Positions 44,026 through 53,746 of a DNA stretch of 64,000 bases are shown one piece after another. Numbering within the stretch: the first letter of the stretch is position 1; every line of letters starts with the position of its first letter. The notes beneath the pieces were generated by a model. That model searched no databases, was not told where the DNA came from, and was given only the letters and a program-made list of their open reading frames with translations. Both the position numbers and the translations under genes were made by a program. The stretch lies in NCBI RefSeq assembly GCF_902806685.2, contig NC_048555.1, positions 5,828,001 to 5,892,000 on the forward strand, written 5' to 3'. This DNA is from Maniola hyperantus (lineage: Eukaryota; Arthropoda; Insecta; Lepidoptera; Nymphalidae).

Positions 44026-45983
44026 CTTATAATATTAACAATATTAATACTTTGAAAAATTGCCTTTGCATCGATTCGAATCGATTTGTCATCTTATTGA
44101 AGAGTTTGACGGACTTACTTGATTGGACGTAGGTAAATGAAACTGACCTACTTACCCGACTGAATTTGTACGATTTACCTACTTTGTGTTTACCTACTTC
44201 TTTTAGACTGGACGATATAATATCTATGAAGCAGCGACGCAAATGCTCGCATTGCAATTAAAAAGTCCCGATTCGCAAGTCTTTGTGAGTCTACACTCTA
44301 CGATAAATATTACTATCAGCTGATCTTCTTACCATGAAACCCAGAAAGTTACCAAGCTACCAGTAAGTTTCATGCATTTTCAGGATTTTATACGTTATCG
44401 TTCTTTGTTTCGAATTTCGAATATTGTCAGAGTGTCAACGATATTAGTTCAACGCACAACGGGTGATTTGACACCAACCACAATTCAGTCACTGAAGTTT
44501 CAATATAGAGAGCTATTCTGAACATAAAGGTAAGAAGATCAAGTTCAGCGATAAGGAGCTATCTAATATCTCCCGAAGTTTTAGAGTTTGTAACTAATAA
44601 GTTACATTCTCCTTATCAATTGACCATGTTTAACACGTAATATTAACTATTAATTCTAATTATATCAACAATTCTAGTCTACGTAGGTACCTAATAATAA
44701 ATTGGCGACCTTAGAGGTTAGACCTTATAAATCGTAGGTCCCGGGATCGATTCAGGGCTTGATCAATTATGAACTTATAATTTCTGAATTGGCTCAGTAG
44801 GTCCCTATGCTCATATAATTTCATCGCATGTTTCCCACATTTAGATTTGTTCCCGGATATTGCGGCTTACCTTACTATGCAAATTGTCATCAGGAGGTTA
44901 ATCAGGTAAAGCACTCGCAATTACAATGGCTAAATGTAGGAATACTTTACGACCTTCTGTTGCGCTAATTGAAGTCATCAAGGGTTCACTGTAAATTGTG
45001 TCACGGACAGAAAACGTCATTTATTTAACTCCACAAATAGGTACAGCCATTCGGGTTACAGAAAAAACAATTCATCGAAATGTTTTCTCTGCCAAGTTTG
45101 TTACGAAAAAACAATATTGGTTGTATACCTAGGTACTCGTATCTCTAAAGTTTCTTATCCATTTGAAATGGTAAAAGCTAAGCAGCTTGATCTCATTTCT
45201 GTTGTCGTTTATTCATAAAGTAACTCGTGGGAGATACCTACTTAGTCGTATTTTAAAAGTTAATTAAACTAATTGAGAAGGTTTCGAATTAAATCTTGTT
45301 TTACTTAATCAAATCATTAACGTGAATTCTTTACCTTGTAGATAACAAGAAAGTCAATATCAAGCTCAGAAACGGATCTTACTAATTCTTAATCAAAGTT
45401 TTCTTTTAGAGAAAAATCTAAATCTTTCACAATGTATTTAATATTTTGGATGTGTGGAATTTTCAGTCAATAATTGCCATTTTTGATAACTGTTGAGAAG
45501 CTCTGGAATATCAAAGGTATACGTGCCAGCCTTGTGCGATACCCTGTGGGCTCCAATAAGGAAATAATCCTTACTTCATGTAACTTAGCCTGGAGGCAAA
45601 ACAAATATTTGTTCGAGGCGGAAAACGGGCAGATCATAGGTTAAGTACACCATATTGAAAGCAATAACTACGCATCTTTTTACCATTTTCTTCGTTGATG
45701 CCTTGAAAAGGTCCACGTCTCTTGAAGGATATAAATATACTATGCTTGGTGATATTATGTCGCTGTTCTGTAGCGAATATGGTTCTGTTGTCCAGCAACG
45801 GCTCTATTCGATTCGTTTGATTTTGTCCGTCCACCTATTAGAGTGTCTACCTGTCTACTAAGTTTCAGCATTTTTCGAACAATACTTTAATCGCAACTGT
45901 TTGCCACTCTAACATAATCATTGTATACCACCCCGTAAAAGTTTTCAATCTTGTAAATAATTCAATACAACTTCTATATTCTT
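44026..45983. other. 2 kb, no gene recognised
   Basis: 44698-44800 is a degraded SINE-1 head ('gcgaccttagaggttagacc', 'ggtcccgggatcgattcagg'). Otherwise AT-rich with no element recognised. Confidence 0.45.
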
Positions 45984-46507
45984 TATTAGAACTTGAATGC
46001 TACACTACAGACTTCCTATAGGACAAAAAGTCTATTGAATTTTAACATACAGGATGTAACCAGAAGTGACTGGACTGATTACTGATAATAAGGATACCTC
46101 AAAAAAAAAAAACGCGAAAAAAGTACAAAAAATCCTATAATTTTGTAAAAGTTTACGGTAGTTTAATGGTGGTTAAAAAGTTTACGCAAATTAAACATCT
46201 TACTGACACTAGAGGTCAACGAACGTTGCGTATGTAGGCCACTCGGAGTAATGCCGCGTCGTAGGCGGGGCATTGACTCGAGTTTTGCACGCTATACATT
46301 GCGGGTTTGAAAAATAACAAAATCAAAACAAAAACTACAAAATGAGGTAAATGGTTATTGGTATTGGATTGTGTTTTAGTTATAGGATTACAATAACGCT
46401 AAATTTTTGCTAGCGTTCTGGTTACAACCTGTATATTAGAACTTGAATCAGCTATACTACGAAGTACGGACTATCTATTGCTATAGGACAAAAAGTCTAT
46501 TGGATTT
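45984..46507. repeat. Direct duplication flanking a MITE
   Basis: 45984-46041 ('attagaacttgaatgctaca', 'ataggacaaaaagtctattg') recurs at 46435-46507 ('attagaacttgaatcagcta', 'ataggacaaaaagtctattg') with small differences. The MITE at 46047-46434 fills the space between. Confidence 0.75.
46047..46434 (+). mobile_element. 388-bp TIR MITE (GGTGTAAC family), copy 1
   Basis: Termini ATACAGGATGTAACCAGAA and, inverted, ATACAGGTTGTAACCAGAAC. Interior phrases 'cctataattttgtaaaagtt', 'ggtcaacgaacgttgcgtat', 'gcattgactcgagttttgca' and 'caaaatgaggtaaatggtta' are shared with the inverted copy at 54820-55194. Non-coding. Confidence 0.8.
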
Positions 46508-47035
46508 GTAGGTGCAATCGTAGGTACAAAAGATAGTAATCGATTTAATCCCTTCATCATTTCGAACCGAGGTGGGCGTTGAGACCTATTCTAGACTCTC
46601 AATTCCGTTTATGCAAGCACAAAGATTCAAAGTAAACAACAGTCGATAGTGCTCTAAGTCGGCACCGATTTGCCCTCTATTCCGTCCTGTTTCCAATAAC
46701 GGGCCGGTGTTAATTGCTATCCTTATCACGTTTATCTGTGGCATACAGCTAATAAGTATACTGATTTAAATGAAGCTTTCTCTTTATCTAGAGAAGGAAA
46801 CTGTACGCTTATTGCATGCGTTTATTGTTAGTTCTAGGTTATACTGGTTTATTTTACTTGTTTCTGTCTGAACATGTTCTAAAATGTCCGTTTCCAAAGA
46901 TTTGAAAAGTTTGGAAAAATGCGATTTTTTTTTTGTTTTCCATCGCAGAAAAATTTACTATCTAATATTTGAAATGCGAAAGAGTATTTGTTTGTCCTTC
47001 AATCATGCGGCAAGGATTCTGACCTGGCGGACCTG

Positions 47036-47202
47036 CCCCCCAATTGTGTAAGAATAACCATTTCATGGCTATCGCAATCGTCAAGAAATTCTGCCCTTTG
47101 ATTGGTTGATTCGCTGTTTACATTTTTTCACAGCCAATCAAAGGGCAGAATTCTTGACGATTGCGATAGCCATGAAATGGTTATTCTTACACAATTGGGG
47201 GG
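47036..47202. mobile_element. 167-bp near-perfect palindrome
   Basis: The left arm 'ccccccaattgtgtaagaat' ... 'ctgccctttgattgg' and right arm 'ccaatcaaagggcag' ... 'cacaattgggggg' pair over about 70 bp with a single one-base indel, around a 27-bp centre. Such fold-backs behave as MITEs. No coding capacity; the frame crossing it on the minus strand is an artefact. Confidence 0.85.
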
Positions 47203-47429
47203 CTGGAGACCAAAAAGTTCCCACCATAGAGTAAAGTAATATGACGTGGTTCCCACGGAATGCTCGTTATCGATCTCATTGACGTTCATCGAGACGGCAC
47301 GTCTAGCAATTAAAAAATTTCGTAGAGCCATATTTTTCGTTCGTTTAAGGAAGACAGACGAGACGACTAATATCACATAATATCCATTTGAGCAGCCTTA
47401 GCTTGCCTCAAGTCGAGGCTGCTTGCCCT

Positions 47430-48318
47430 TGTACGGGAGCGGTGTGCAGGCTCGACCGTACCAAAGGGGAGATCTCCCACCGAGCGGTTGGTTGTGCTCG
47501 GTAGCGCCAGCTGGGCCGACGGTTATGTCTTGAAACTTCTATATATAGTCCAGATTGCAGAAAACTCCGTTAGTGCGATTGCTATCGGTGGTACATTTGT
47601 TCGGGACTACGTCATCGATTGAACAGCGCCATCTAGTTTCTATTGTGGTAACCGCCACATCACTCCCCTCCGAGACGAACGCGTAGTGTGAAGCAGTGAA
47701 GAGAGGTGGCGTTGTAGCGTGAAGGCGTGTGAAGGAAGGGCAATGGCTGCTAACCAACCAGAGAAGCGGTAGACCAGGACGCTTGTAGCTGGTGATGGAG
47801 TGCAGGGCCATTGTGCCCCGAAGCTGTGGCTACATCCGTCTTACAGGCCTCGATGTGCTTGCTGTTGCTGCTTGTAGACTTGGAGTTTGGAGGAGACGTC
47901 GGGCTTGCGGTGTGTGATCCAAAGGTGTTGCTGTGTATGCGATCACCCTTGATCACGTATGCGCCAGTGCGGAGTGCGGCGGTGTGCGGTTTATCTTCGA
48001 TGACGTCGGCTGTTGTAGTGTGCGACCATTCTTGATTTCGTCGGTTGTTGAGGTGTGCGACCATTCTTGATCACGTCGGGGTCACCAATGTACGGGAGCG
48101 GTGTGCAGGCTCGACCGTACCAAAGGGGAGATCTCCCACCGAGCGGTTGGTTGTGCTCGGTAGCGCCAGCTGGGCCGACGGTTATGTCTTGAAACTTCTA
48201 TATATAGTCCAGATTGCAGAAAACTCCGTTAGTGCGATTGCTATCGGTGGTACATTTGTTCGGGACTACGTCATCGATTGAACAGCGCCATCTAGTTTCT
48301 ATTGTGGTAACCGCCACA
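47430..48318 (-). mobile_element. TRIM: miniature LTR retrotransposon
   Basis: Two 230-bp direct repeats (47430-47659 and 48089-48318) appear identical and flank only 429 bp. Read on the minus strand each LTR is TGTGGCGGTTACC...CCCGTACA. Before the 3' LTR is a polypurine tract (GGAGGGGAGTGA, 47660-47671) and right after the 5' LTR is TTGGTGACCCCGACGTG, a tRNA primer-binding site of the form found in arthropod gypsy elements. CCTT stands on both outer sides (47427-47430 and 48320-48323), a plausible 4-bp target duplication offset by one base. There is no gag or pol; an open minus frame of 104 codons through the interior shows no domain. Mobilised presumably in trans by a full-length gypsy relative. 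Confidence 0.88.
48072..48088 (-). promoter_or_regulatory. Primer-binding site of the TRIM
   Basis: Minus strand TTGGTGACCCCGACGTG starts one base after the LTR end CCCGTACA. TGG at the LTR edge is the usual start of a site complementary to a tRNA 3' end. The tRNA identity was not determined. Confidence 0.75.
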
Positions 48319-48369
48319 TCCTTAAACTGCTCAAAAGCAACCGATACTACATAATCTGGACATAGTATG

Positions 48370-48535
48370 GACTTCTGGACATAGGTCTATTGTAGTGAAT
48401 TCTGTCTTCCATATGCCATGATTTTGCGCCGCCATCCAGCGGCTCCCTGCGACTCCTTTGATTTCGTCGGTCTACCTATCTTGCAACGCTGCGCTTTCCT
48501 GACGCAATTCCAGCACCTTGGGACCCCAACGGACA
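48370..48535 (-). mobile_element. RTE-like LINE C-terminal fragment
   Basis: 'gattttgcgccgccatccag', 'cggctccctgcgactccttt', 'tcttgcaacgctgcgctttc' and 'caccttgggaccccaacgga', as in 6160-6480. Frames broken. Confidence 0.6.
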
Positions 48536-48901
48536 CCTGTAGCAAACATAAAAGAAAAAATAGAGATAATATTAGGCTATGTTACATAAACATCATTATT
48601 TTTTGTTTTCGACATTTTTGGGGCTTTGACGAGTTAAAACGTGACATTCCGAAATAGGTTATTACGTTTCCTCACAAAAAGTCAAACACGTCCACACATA
48701 TCGCCGGTGAAGTTAATAAATCAAAGCACTGACTTTTCCCCACACTCATAATTCTCTGACACTGTAAAAGAAATGGGAATTCTATTTATTGTTGGAAAAA
48801 TAACCCTTGTTAGTGGGCGTTTATATTTCGTACTTCGTAGATATACCTAGCACGGCGAAAAAAATAACAAGCATTTTTCTAATATTTTGTTTTTATTTAA
48901 T
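48536..48901. other. AT-rich, nothing recognised
   Basis: No exon or element recognised. Confidence 0.45.
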
Positions 48902-49152
48902 ACTAGCTTATGCTCGCGACTTCGTCCGCGTGGACTACACAAATTTCAAACCCCTATTTCACCCCCTTAGGGGTTGAATTTTCAAAAATCCTTTCTTAGC
49001 GGATGCCTACGTCATAATAGCTATCTGCATGCCAAATTTCAGCCCGATCCGTCCAGTAGTTTAAGCTGTGCGTTGATAGATCAGTCAGTCAGTCAGTCAG
49101 TCAGCATTCAGTCAGTCAGTCAGTCAGTCACCTTTTCCTTTTATATATTTAG
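48902..49152 (+). repeat. H-family repeat, copy 5, expanded (CAGT)n
   Basis: The least-diverged copy: 'actagcttatgctcgcgact', 'ttcacccccttaggggttga', 'tagctatctgcatgccaaat', then (CAGT)n at 49081-49130 split by 'cagcattcag', and the 'ccttttccttttatatattt' end. Confidence 0.8.
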
Positions 49153-49354
49153 AAGTAAGGAATAATGCTCCCTACCAGGCCTTTCCACGAAATGTTTGCG
49201 CTCGCGAAACAAAATAACTAGCGTTTTTCTAATATTTTCATTTATAAAAGGAAGTGTCCATACGCGGCCACAAGCGGTAGTCTGATAATAATAAACATTC
49301 TGCCACAAGAGTTAACTTAATTTAAAAAAAAATTCTTTTGAAAGTTTTTAGTTT

Positions 49355-49440
49355 TTAGGGTTCTGTACCTCTTAAGAAAAAAGGAACCCTTATAGGATTA
49401 CTTCGTTGTCTGTCTATCTGTCGAGTCGGGTTTCCAATGT
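49355..49440 (-). repeat. G-family repeat end
   Basis: 'agggttctgtacctcttaag', 'ggaacccttataggattact', 'tcgttgtctgtctatctgtc'. Truncated; abuts a Jockey fragment. Confidence 0.6.
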
Positions 49441-49458
49441 GATAAGATTTTTTTTAAA

Positions 49459-49800
49459 TTAAAAAACAAAATTACTGGCAAAGAGCGATTGCACCCAAAT
49501 CCAACCTGGCCCGAAGGTTGGCCTGCGTGAGAAAGTTGTGCATGTTCTTTGTAGAGGGCATGACCTGTACCTACTGTCATCCGCATAGCAGTGGATGTTG
49601 TTGTCATGCAACATGTCATTGATATGCAGAATGAACAGTGTGGGTGATAACACCGAGCCCTGTGGGACGCCAGCATTGATAGGCTTGAGTTCCGAGCAAA
49701 AATCGTAGACAGCGACTTTGATGCTGCGACCATCAGGGAAGCTGGCGACCCAATTACACAGCTTCACTGGTAGTCCATAGGATGGTGATGGAGTATCTCT
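49459..49800 (-). mobile_element. Jockey-type LINE reverse transcriptase, palm fragment
   Basis: The minus strand encodes 'LCNWVASFPDGRSIKV', then the RT boxes GVPQGSVLSPTLF and IHCYADDS (YADD active site). Past about 49560 the frame is lost by indels. This is an internal slice of ORF2: no endonuclease upstream and no 3' end downstream. It is separate from the 3'-end copy at 51179, because the order on the strand is wrong for one element. Confidence 0.85.
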
Positions 49801-50874
49801 GCTTTAGGGCACACTTTACGGTGCCCAAAAATGCTCTCTAACGCTTTCTTATGAAACCTAAGAAAAAGGATTAGGTAGTAAGTAGGTAATCGTCCACAGT
49901 GTGCCCTGAGCCTTAGAAAACAACTAGTATGCTATAACATCTGTCCCGTCGTTTTTAAAACAAGGTAATTGTTATGTAAACTTGTCTTCTACTGCACATT
50001 GGATCGGATTCTCATATCAAAACACTTCGGCGTACATATTGAGAACGAAACGATGCGCTACGTATTTGATAGTACCTCGTAGGTCGTAGTACCTACCTGT
50101 CTACTACTCGTAGTTTTGTTTCATAGTAGTATTATTCCTTTGAAGCACGTTAGAAGTTATCACAGCGTTGCATTTTGACTTCATTGACCGAGCGAAGCGA
50201 GGTGTCTACACCCACAATTTAGAAGTGGGATCAAAGTAAATTATTTTACTCTCTGTCATAACTAGCTATCCCTTACGAAGTTATTTGCATAGGCATTCTC
50301 TGTGTTAGTGGCCTAATGGTGTGCCGTGTCTAAAGCTTTTAGAAGATTTAGGTGGTTAAGGCACCACTCTACGAGTTTCTACCTAAGCTGCTACGGATCA
50401 AGGCGCTGTCTCTCACTGCGGCTTTATCTAATGTACCTACTACCTATACAAAGCTCAAAGGTATCAATTTTTCTATTACGAGGCAAAGTTCGAACCTTAA
50501 GTAGTTGGTTTAATTTGGGAAGAGATCTTTTGTTAATTTGTTCAGATCTGGTTACGTTTTCTAATTGAAGGTATTCAGTCATCACAGGGGCTAGTCGTAG
50601 TCATCAACGCTAAAGCCATTAGGGTCTCAGAAATACAATACTTTTAAGCAATGCTCTCTACTATAAATCGACTAGGCATTTATAGTATCTTTCCTATGTA
50701 AGTGTATAGTATAGTGCGTTCAAACTAGACTAAGGCAGTTTCCGCCATGTTGAGATGTTTTACCAATAATAGTATTTACTACAACTTTACGTACCGATTT
50801 GCCCTAAACATACATTGAAAATATACATGTTTACCAAGTTTAAAAATGATTCTACATTCAAAATAATATATTGA
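49801..50874. other. About 1.1 kb, nothing recognised
   Basis: The open frame 50326-50568 lacks a recognisable domain. No element assigned. Confidence 0.45.
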
Positions 50875-51103
50875 ACTAGCTTATTCTCTCGACTTCGTCC
50901 ACGTGGACTAAGTACACAAATTTCAAAACCCCATTTAACCCCTTTAGAGTGAGGTTGAATTTTCAAAAATCCATTCTTAGCGGATGTCTACGTCATATTA
51001 ATAGTTATCTGAATGCCAAATTTCAGCCCGATCCGTTCAGTAAGAGGTGTGCGTTGATAGAACAGTCAATCAGCAGCTTTTCCTTTTATGTAATAATATA
51101 GAT
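50875..51103 (+). repeat. H-family repeat, copy 6
   Basis: 'actagcttattctctcgact', 'atttcagcccgatccgttca' and 'ccttttatgtaataatatag'. The microsatellite is nearly absent. Confidence 0.7.
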
Positions 51104-51178
51104 TAACATGGCGAAAATTTTTCCTTTGTTAGTTCGGACGCATTATACAATCTACTGCAAGAATTGCAACAAATATTC

Positions 51179-51815
51179 TTTTTTTTTTTTTTTTTTAATA
51201 GATATGGCGAGCAAACGAGCAGGCGGGTCACCTGATGTTAAGTGATTACCGCCGCCCATGAACATTTGCAGCACCAAAGGAGCCGCCGATGCGTTGCCGG
51301 CCTTTTAGGAATTTGTTGGTCCGCCCCTTGAATAACCCCATGTTATATATAATCTAGTGGGAACACCGCCGATGGGAGTTGGTTCCACAGTTTGCACGTG
51401 CGTGGAAAGAAGGATCTGGCGCAGCGGACGGTCGAAGTGCACCAGACACCCAGATGGTGAGGGTGAAATTCCTTACGGTGGCGCGCGGTGCGGTTGTAGA
51501 AAAAAGAGGGTGGAATGAGGTCAAAAAGCTCCTCAGAGCACTCCCCATTATACAGGCGATAGAACACGCATAGGGAGCTAACGTCTCTGCGGTGCTCCAG
51601 GCTTTCCAACGAGCCGGTTAGTTTGGGATCGTCCACAAGTCGAACAGCCCGCCTTTGGATCCGATCAAATGGAAGGAGTTGGTACTGGGGTGCTCCAGCC
51701 CAAAGGTGGGAGCAGTACTCCATGTGAGGGCGGACTTGCGCCTTATAGAGTAGGAGCCTATGCTCGGGCGCGAAGTACCGCTTTGCTCTGTTGAGCACCC
51801 CAAGCTTTGTCATGT
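51179..51815 (-). mobile_element. Jockey-type LINE, 5'-truncated, RT C-terminus and 3' UTR with poly(A)
   Basis: On the minus strand the frame at 51343-51815 reads TKLGVLNRAKRYF, then PHMEYCSHLWAGAPQY, RIQRRAVRLV and FFPRTCKLWNQLPSAVFP, the thumb/C-terminal region of Jockey-clade LINE ORF2. The 3' UTR runs to 51198 and ends in an A-run (T-run on plus, 51179-51198). An extra TATA in 'ttatatataaca' (51342-51353) shifts the frame and brings a premature stop near the natural end. Other 3'-tail copies of the same family: 903, 2388. The truncated 5' edge is about 55 bp from the putative first exon of the GPCR gene. Confidence 0.85.
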
Positions 51816-51870
51816 CATATTCTAAAGTAAAGCTAAATAAAACATTAAAATATTCTTTACTTTTTTGCAG

Positions 51871-52049
51871 ATACAATGTCGGTTACCATGGCAGAAGTGT
51901 GCAAGTAATTTTCTATTCAAGAGGACCGATATACACCGACATAATAGATGTCACACAGGTTCACTATTATAGTACTAAGTGGTAATAGATGGGACGTGAG
52001 ACTTGAGTTACGGTGTAAGTGATGAACAAAGGTGCACTTTCCGTTCACA
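51871..52049 (+). promoter_or_regulatory. Possible 5' UTR of the GPCR gene with a short uORF
   Basis: 'ttctttacttttttgcag' at 51853-51870 is a good 3' splice site. From 51871 to the GPCR start codon at 52050 there is no intervening strong donor, so this could be the 5' UTR part of the first coding exon. It contains a 10-codon uORF (ATGTCGGTTACC...TAA at 51876-51908). The alternative is that transcription starts inside this stretch. Confidence 0.4.
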
Positions 52050-52325
52050 ATGCTCGCGGACGATGAAACACGATCCAGACATAACCTCAGTTACATTGGA
52101 ACAAACGACACTTACTTCTTAGAAGACACGAGACTTATATCCTTGCTGCACAAAAGAGGTGGGAACCACACCCCTATAGAAGAATGGCTAAAGGCGCTCG
52201 AAGATTTAAGGAACAAATACAATATTTCCGTTATAAAGGAATGCGATCGCTTCGATTATTGCTCCGGGGAATCTCGGGACCTCATCCTCGCATACAATAG
52301 TATACATGGTTACATCAGTTTATTG
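52050..52325 (+). CDS. DMSR-family neuropeptide GPCR, exon 1: extracellular N-terminus and start of TM1
   Basis: First coding exon of a class A receptor. 92 codons from the ATG at 52050; a GTG in frame 18 bp upstream is not needed. It encodes a long extracellular N-terminus without a clear signal peptide, with potential N-glycosylation sites NLS, NDT, NHT and NIS, and ends in the hydrophobic start of TM1 (GYISLL). It is followed by GTAAGT in phase 0 and joins the exon at 54045 without changing frame. Receptors of this family couple to Gi/o and respond to RFamide peptides such as myosuppressin; the actual ligand here is unknown. The N-terminus is the least conserved part, so an additional upstream coding exon cannot be excluded. 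Confidence 0.85.
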
Positions 52326-52449
52326 GTAAGTGTTACTGGATACTTTTTTGGAATTGATTTTTTTTATTCAAGTTATTTACGTTATTGAATAGTTATATGA
52401 ACTTGCCACTGGTAGGTACATGACGTCGTTTCTACTGCAAGTAAGTATA

Positions 52450-52485
52450 TTACGCGACAGGTCGAGATCCTAATGGGGATAACAA
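52450..52485. mobile_element. GC-rich fold-back MITE, end fragment copy 6
   Basis: 'tattacgcgacaggtcgaga' then 'tcctaatgggg', only the terminal ~30 bp of the family seen at 16421, lying in GPCR intron 1. Confidence 0.5.
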
Positions 52486-53124
52486 CTAGACGAACGAAAT
52501 GACTACGCAAAAGGCACAGGCGTTAAAATTTAATAGTCATTCCATTCCATTTGTAGACCCATAGTATTTTAAGCAATTTTGATTAACAAATCGCGATCGT
52601 CCGGTGAGAATCTCTAGTATCTTCATTTTGATTTCGATCTCGATTAGTGTTTTACAATTGCACTTGGGTTCCTGGTGAGCCAGTATCCGTCCGATGAGAT
52701 TTATAGTTAGGTATGTAGTGTGGTTGAGTGCAATGAATATCTAATGAAGTGAAAATACTTGGGTATACGGCAATCGGCTTTACTTTATCTACATCTAGCT
52801 ATTGCCCGCGACGGCGTTCACGTGGATTTAGGTTAGCCTGATTCAAACATATCTACTTATTTTTAGGAAAACAGAACCCTTCTAGGATCACTTTAATGTC
52901 TGTTTGTCTGTCTGTCTGTCAAGAAACCTATAGATAGGGTACTTCCCGTTGACCTAGAATCATGAAATTTGACACAAAGGTAGGTCTAAGGTAGAGTTTA
53001 CACGAAGCCAGTAATGCTGGCGCCAGTCTGCAGACAAGCCAGCGTTGGCCTGGCCCTTGTTGTTTAGGCGCGGCCAATCATTCACGGATTTTTTCTTCTG
53101 GTGTGCACACGTTTGGAAAAAATA

Positions 53125-53272
53125 ATGAATACGTGGCAAAGGCTGTTGAAAAAGAAATGTTTAAGGAATATCTCTGCACTATTAAGAGAAGAGTTGATTG
53201 ATATATTACAAAAAAAGGGAGCGAAACGACTTTGGATAAGAAAATGGTTAAGCGATAGACCTGTAACTGGAG
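53125..53272 (+). pseudogene. PIF/Harbinger nuclease N-terminal fragment
   Basis: The plus strand encodes NTWQRLLKKKCLRNISALLR, then LIDILQKKGAKRLWIRKWLS and DRPVTGAF before reaching the deletion junction. AKRLWIRKWLSDRPVTGAF resembles the 'rrRWWvrpw..rr...GaF' stretch preceding the DDE nuclease in PIF/Harbinger transposases. The DDE catalytic part is absent, so it is inactive. Confidence 0.65.
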
Positions 53273-53283
53273 CTTTTTTTTGA

Positions 53284-53467
53284 TTTTTGATTTAACTTCA
53301 TCGAGAGTCAGTTCTTCTATATTCATTCCTACACGAAGTTGTTCTAGTGCCGAATCGCGCATTTGTTTATTTTTGTATGCATTGCAACGCTTATCCCACA
53401 AGCATTCGTGCTCTCTATAAAGTTGTACGAATTTCAAAGTATCCTCTTCGTTGAATTTTCTCGGCAT
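53284..53467 (-). pseudogene. MADF-domain protein remnant of PIF/Harbinger element
   Basis: From the ATG at 53467 the minus strand encodes MPRKFNEEDTLKFVQLYREH, then ECLWDKRCNAYKNKQMRD and ALEQLRVGMNIEELTLDEVK: the N-terminal half of an MADF (Myb/SANT-like) DNA-binding domain, with the characteristic L-Y-x-x-x-x-x-L-W-D pattern. After about 53284 the frame continues only as antisense of the transposase fragment, so the gene is broken by a deletion next to a T-run (53273-53281). In full elements this protein helps the nuclease bind the ends. Confidence 0.75.
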
Positions 53468-53672
53468 TTTGTCGCAGAAATTCCAAATAAAACAACAAAG
53501 AACACACACCGTACGGACGTTCGCCAGTGACTGGCGAGACTCGTCTACACGTGTCCGCAACGCTGGCGCGGGGGTCGAAGGGTATGCGGGCGGAGGTCAC
53601 TGGCTAGAAAAATAGACGGTCGCTCTATTCTCGCCAGCGTTGGCAGCCAGCGCTGGCTTGGCTTGAAAAACT

Positions 53673-53746
53673 GTTTACACAAGGCCAATACCAAGCCAGC
53701 ACTGGCTGCCAGTCTTATTGGCAGCCAGTGTTGGCTCCGTGTAAAC
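53673..53746. repeat. Small fold-back at the right end of the PIF/Harbinger insert
   Basis: 'gtttacacaaggccaatacc' and 'aagccagcactggctgccag' pair with 'ttggcagccagtgttggctc' and 'cgtgtaaac'. The internal GTTTACAC repeats the element's terminal word, so this right end contains an extra, inverted terminus. Confidence 0.7.

Noticed and set aside
47750..48064. 104-codon minus-strand frame in the TRIM as a gag gene
   Set aside because: It begins in the leader right after the primer-binding site, is rich in S, T and H with no capsid or zinc-knuckle pattern.
48902..49152. CRISPR-like spaced repeats
   Set aside because: Simple (CAGT)n microsatellite in a eukaryotic interspersed repeat; no spacers.
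49398..49733. 111-codon minus-strand frame
   Set aside because: Out-of-frame companion of the Jockey RT fragment 49459-49800; it picks up sequence after an indel but is not a separate gene.
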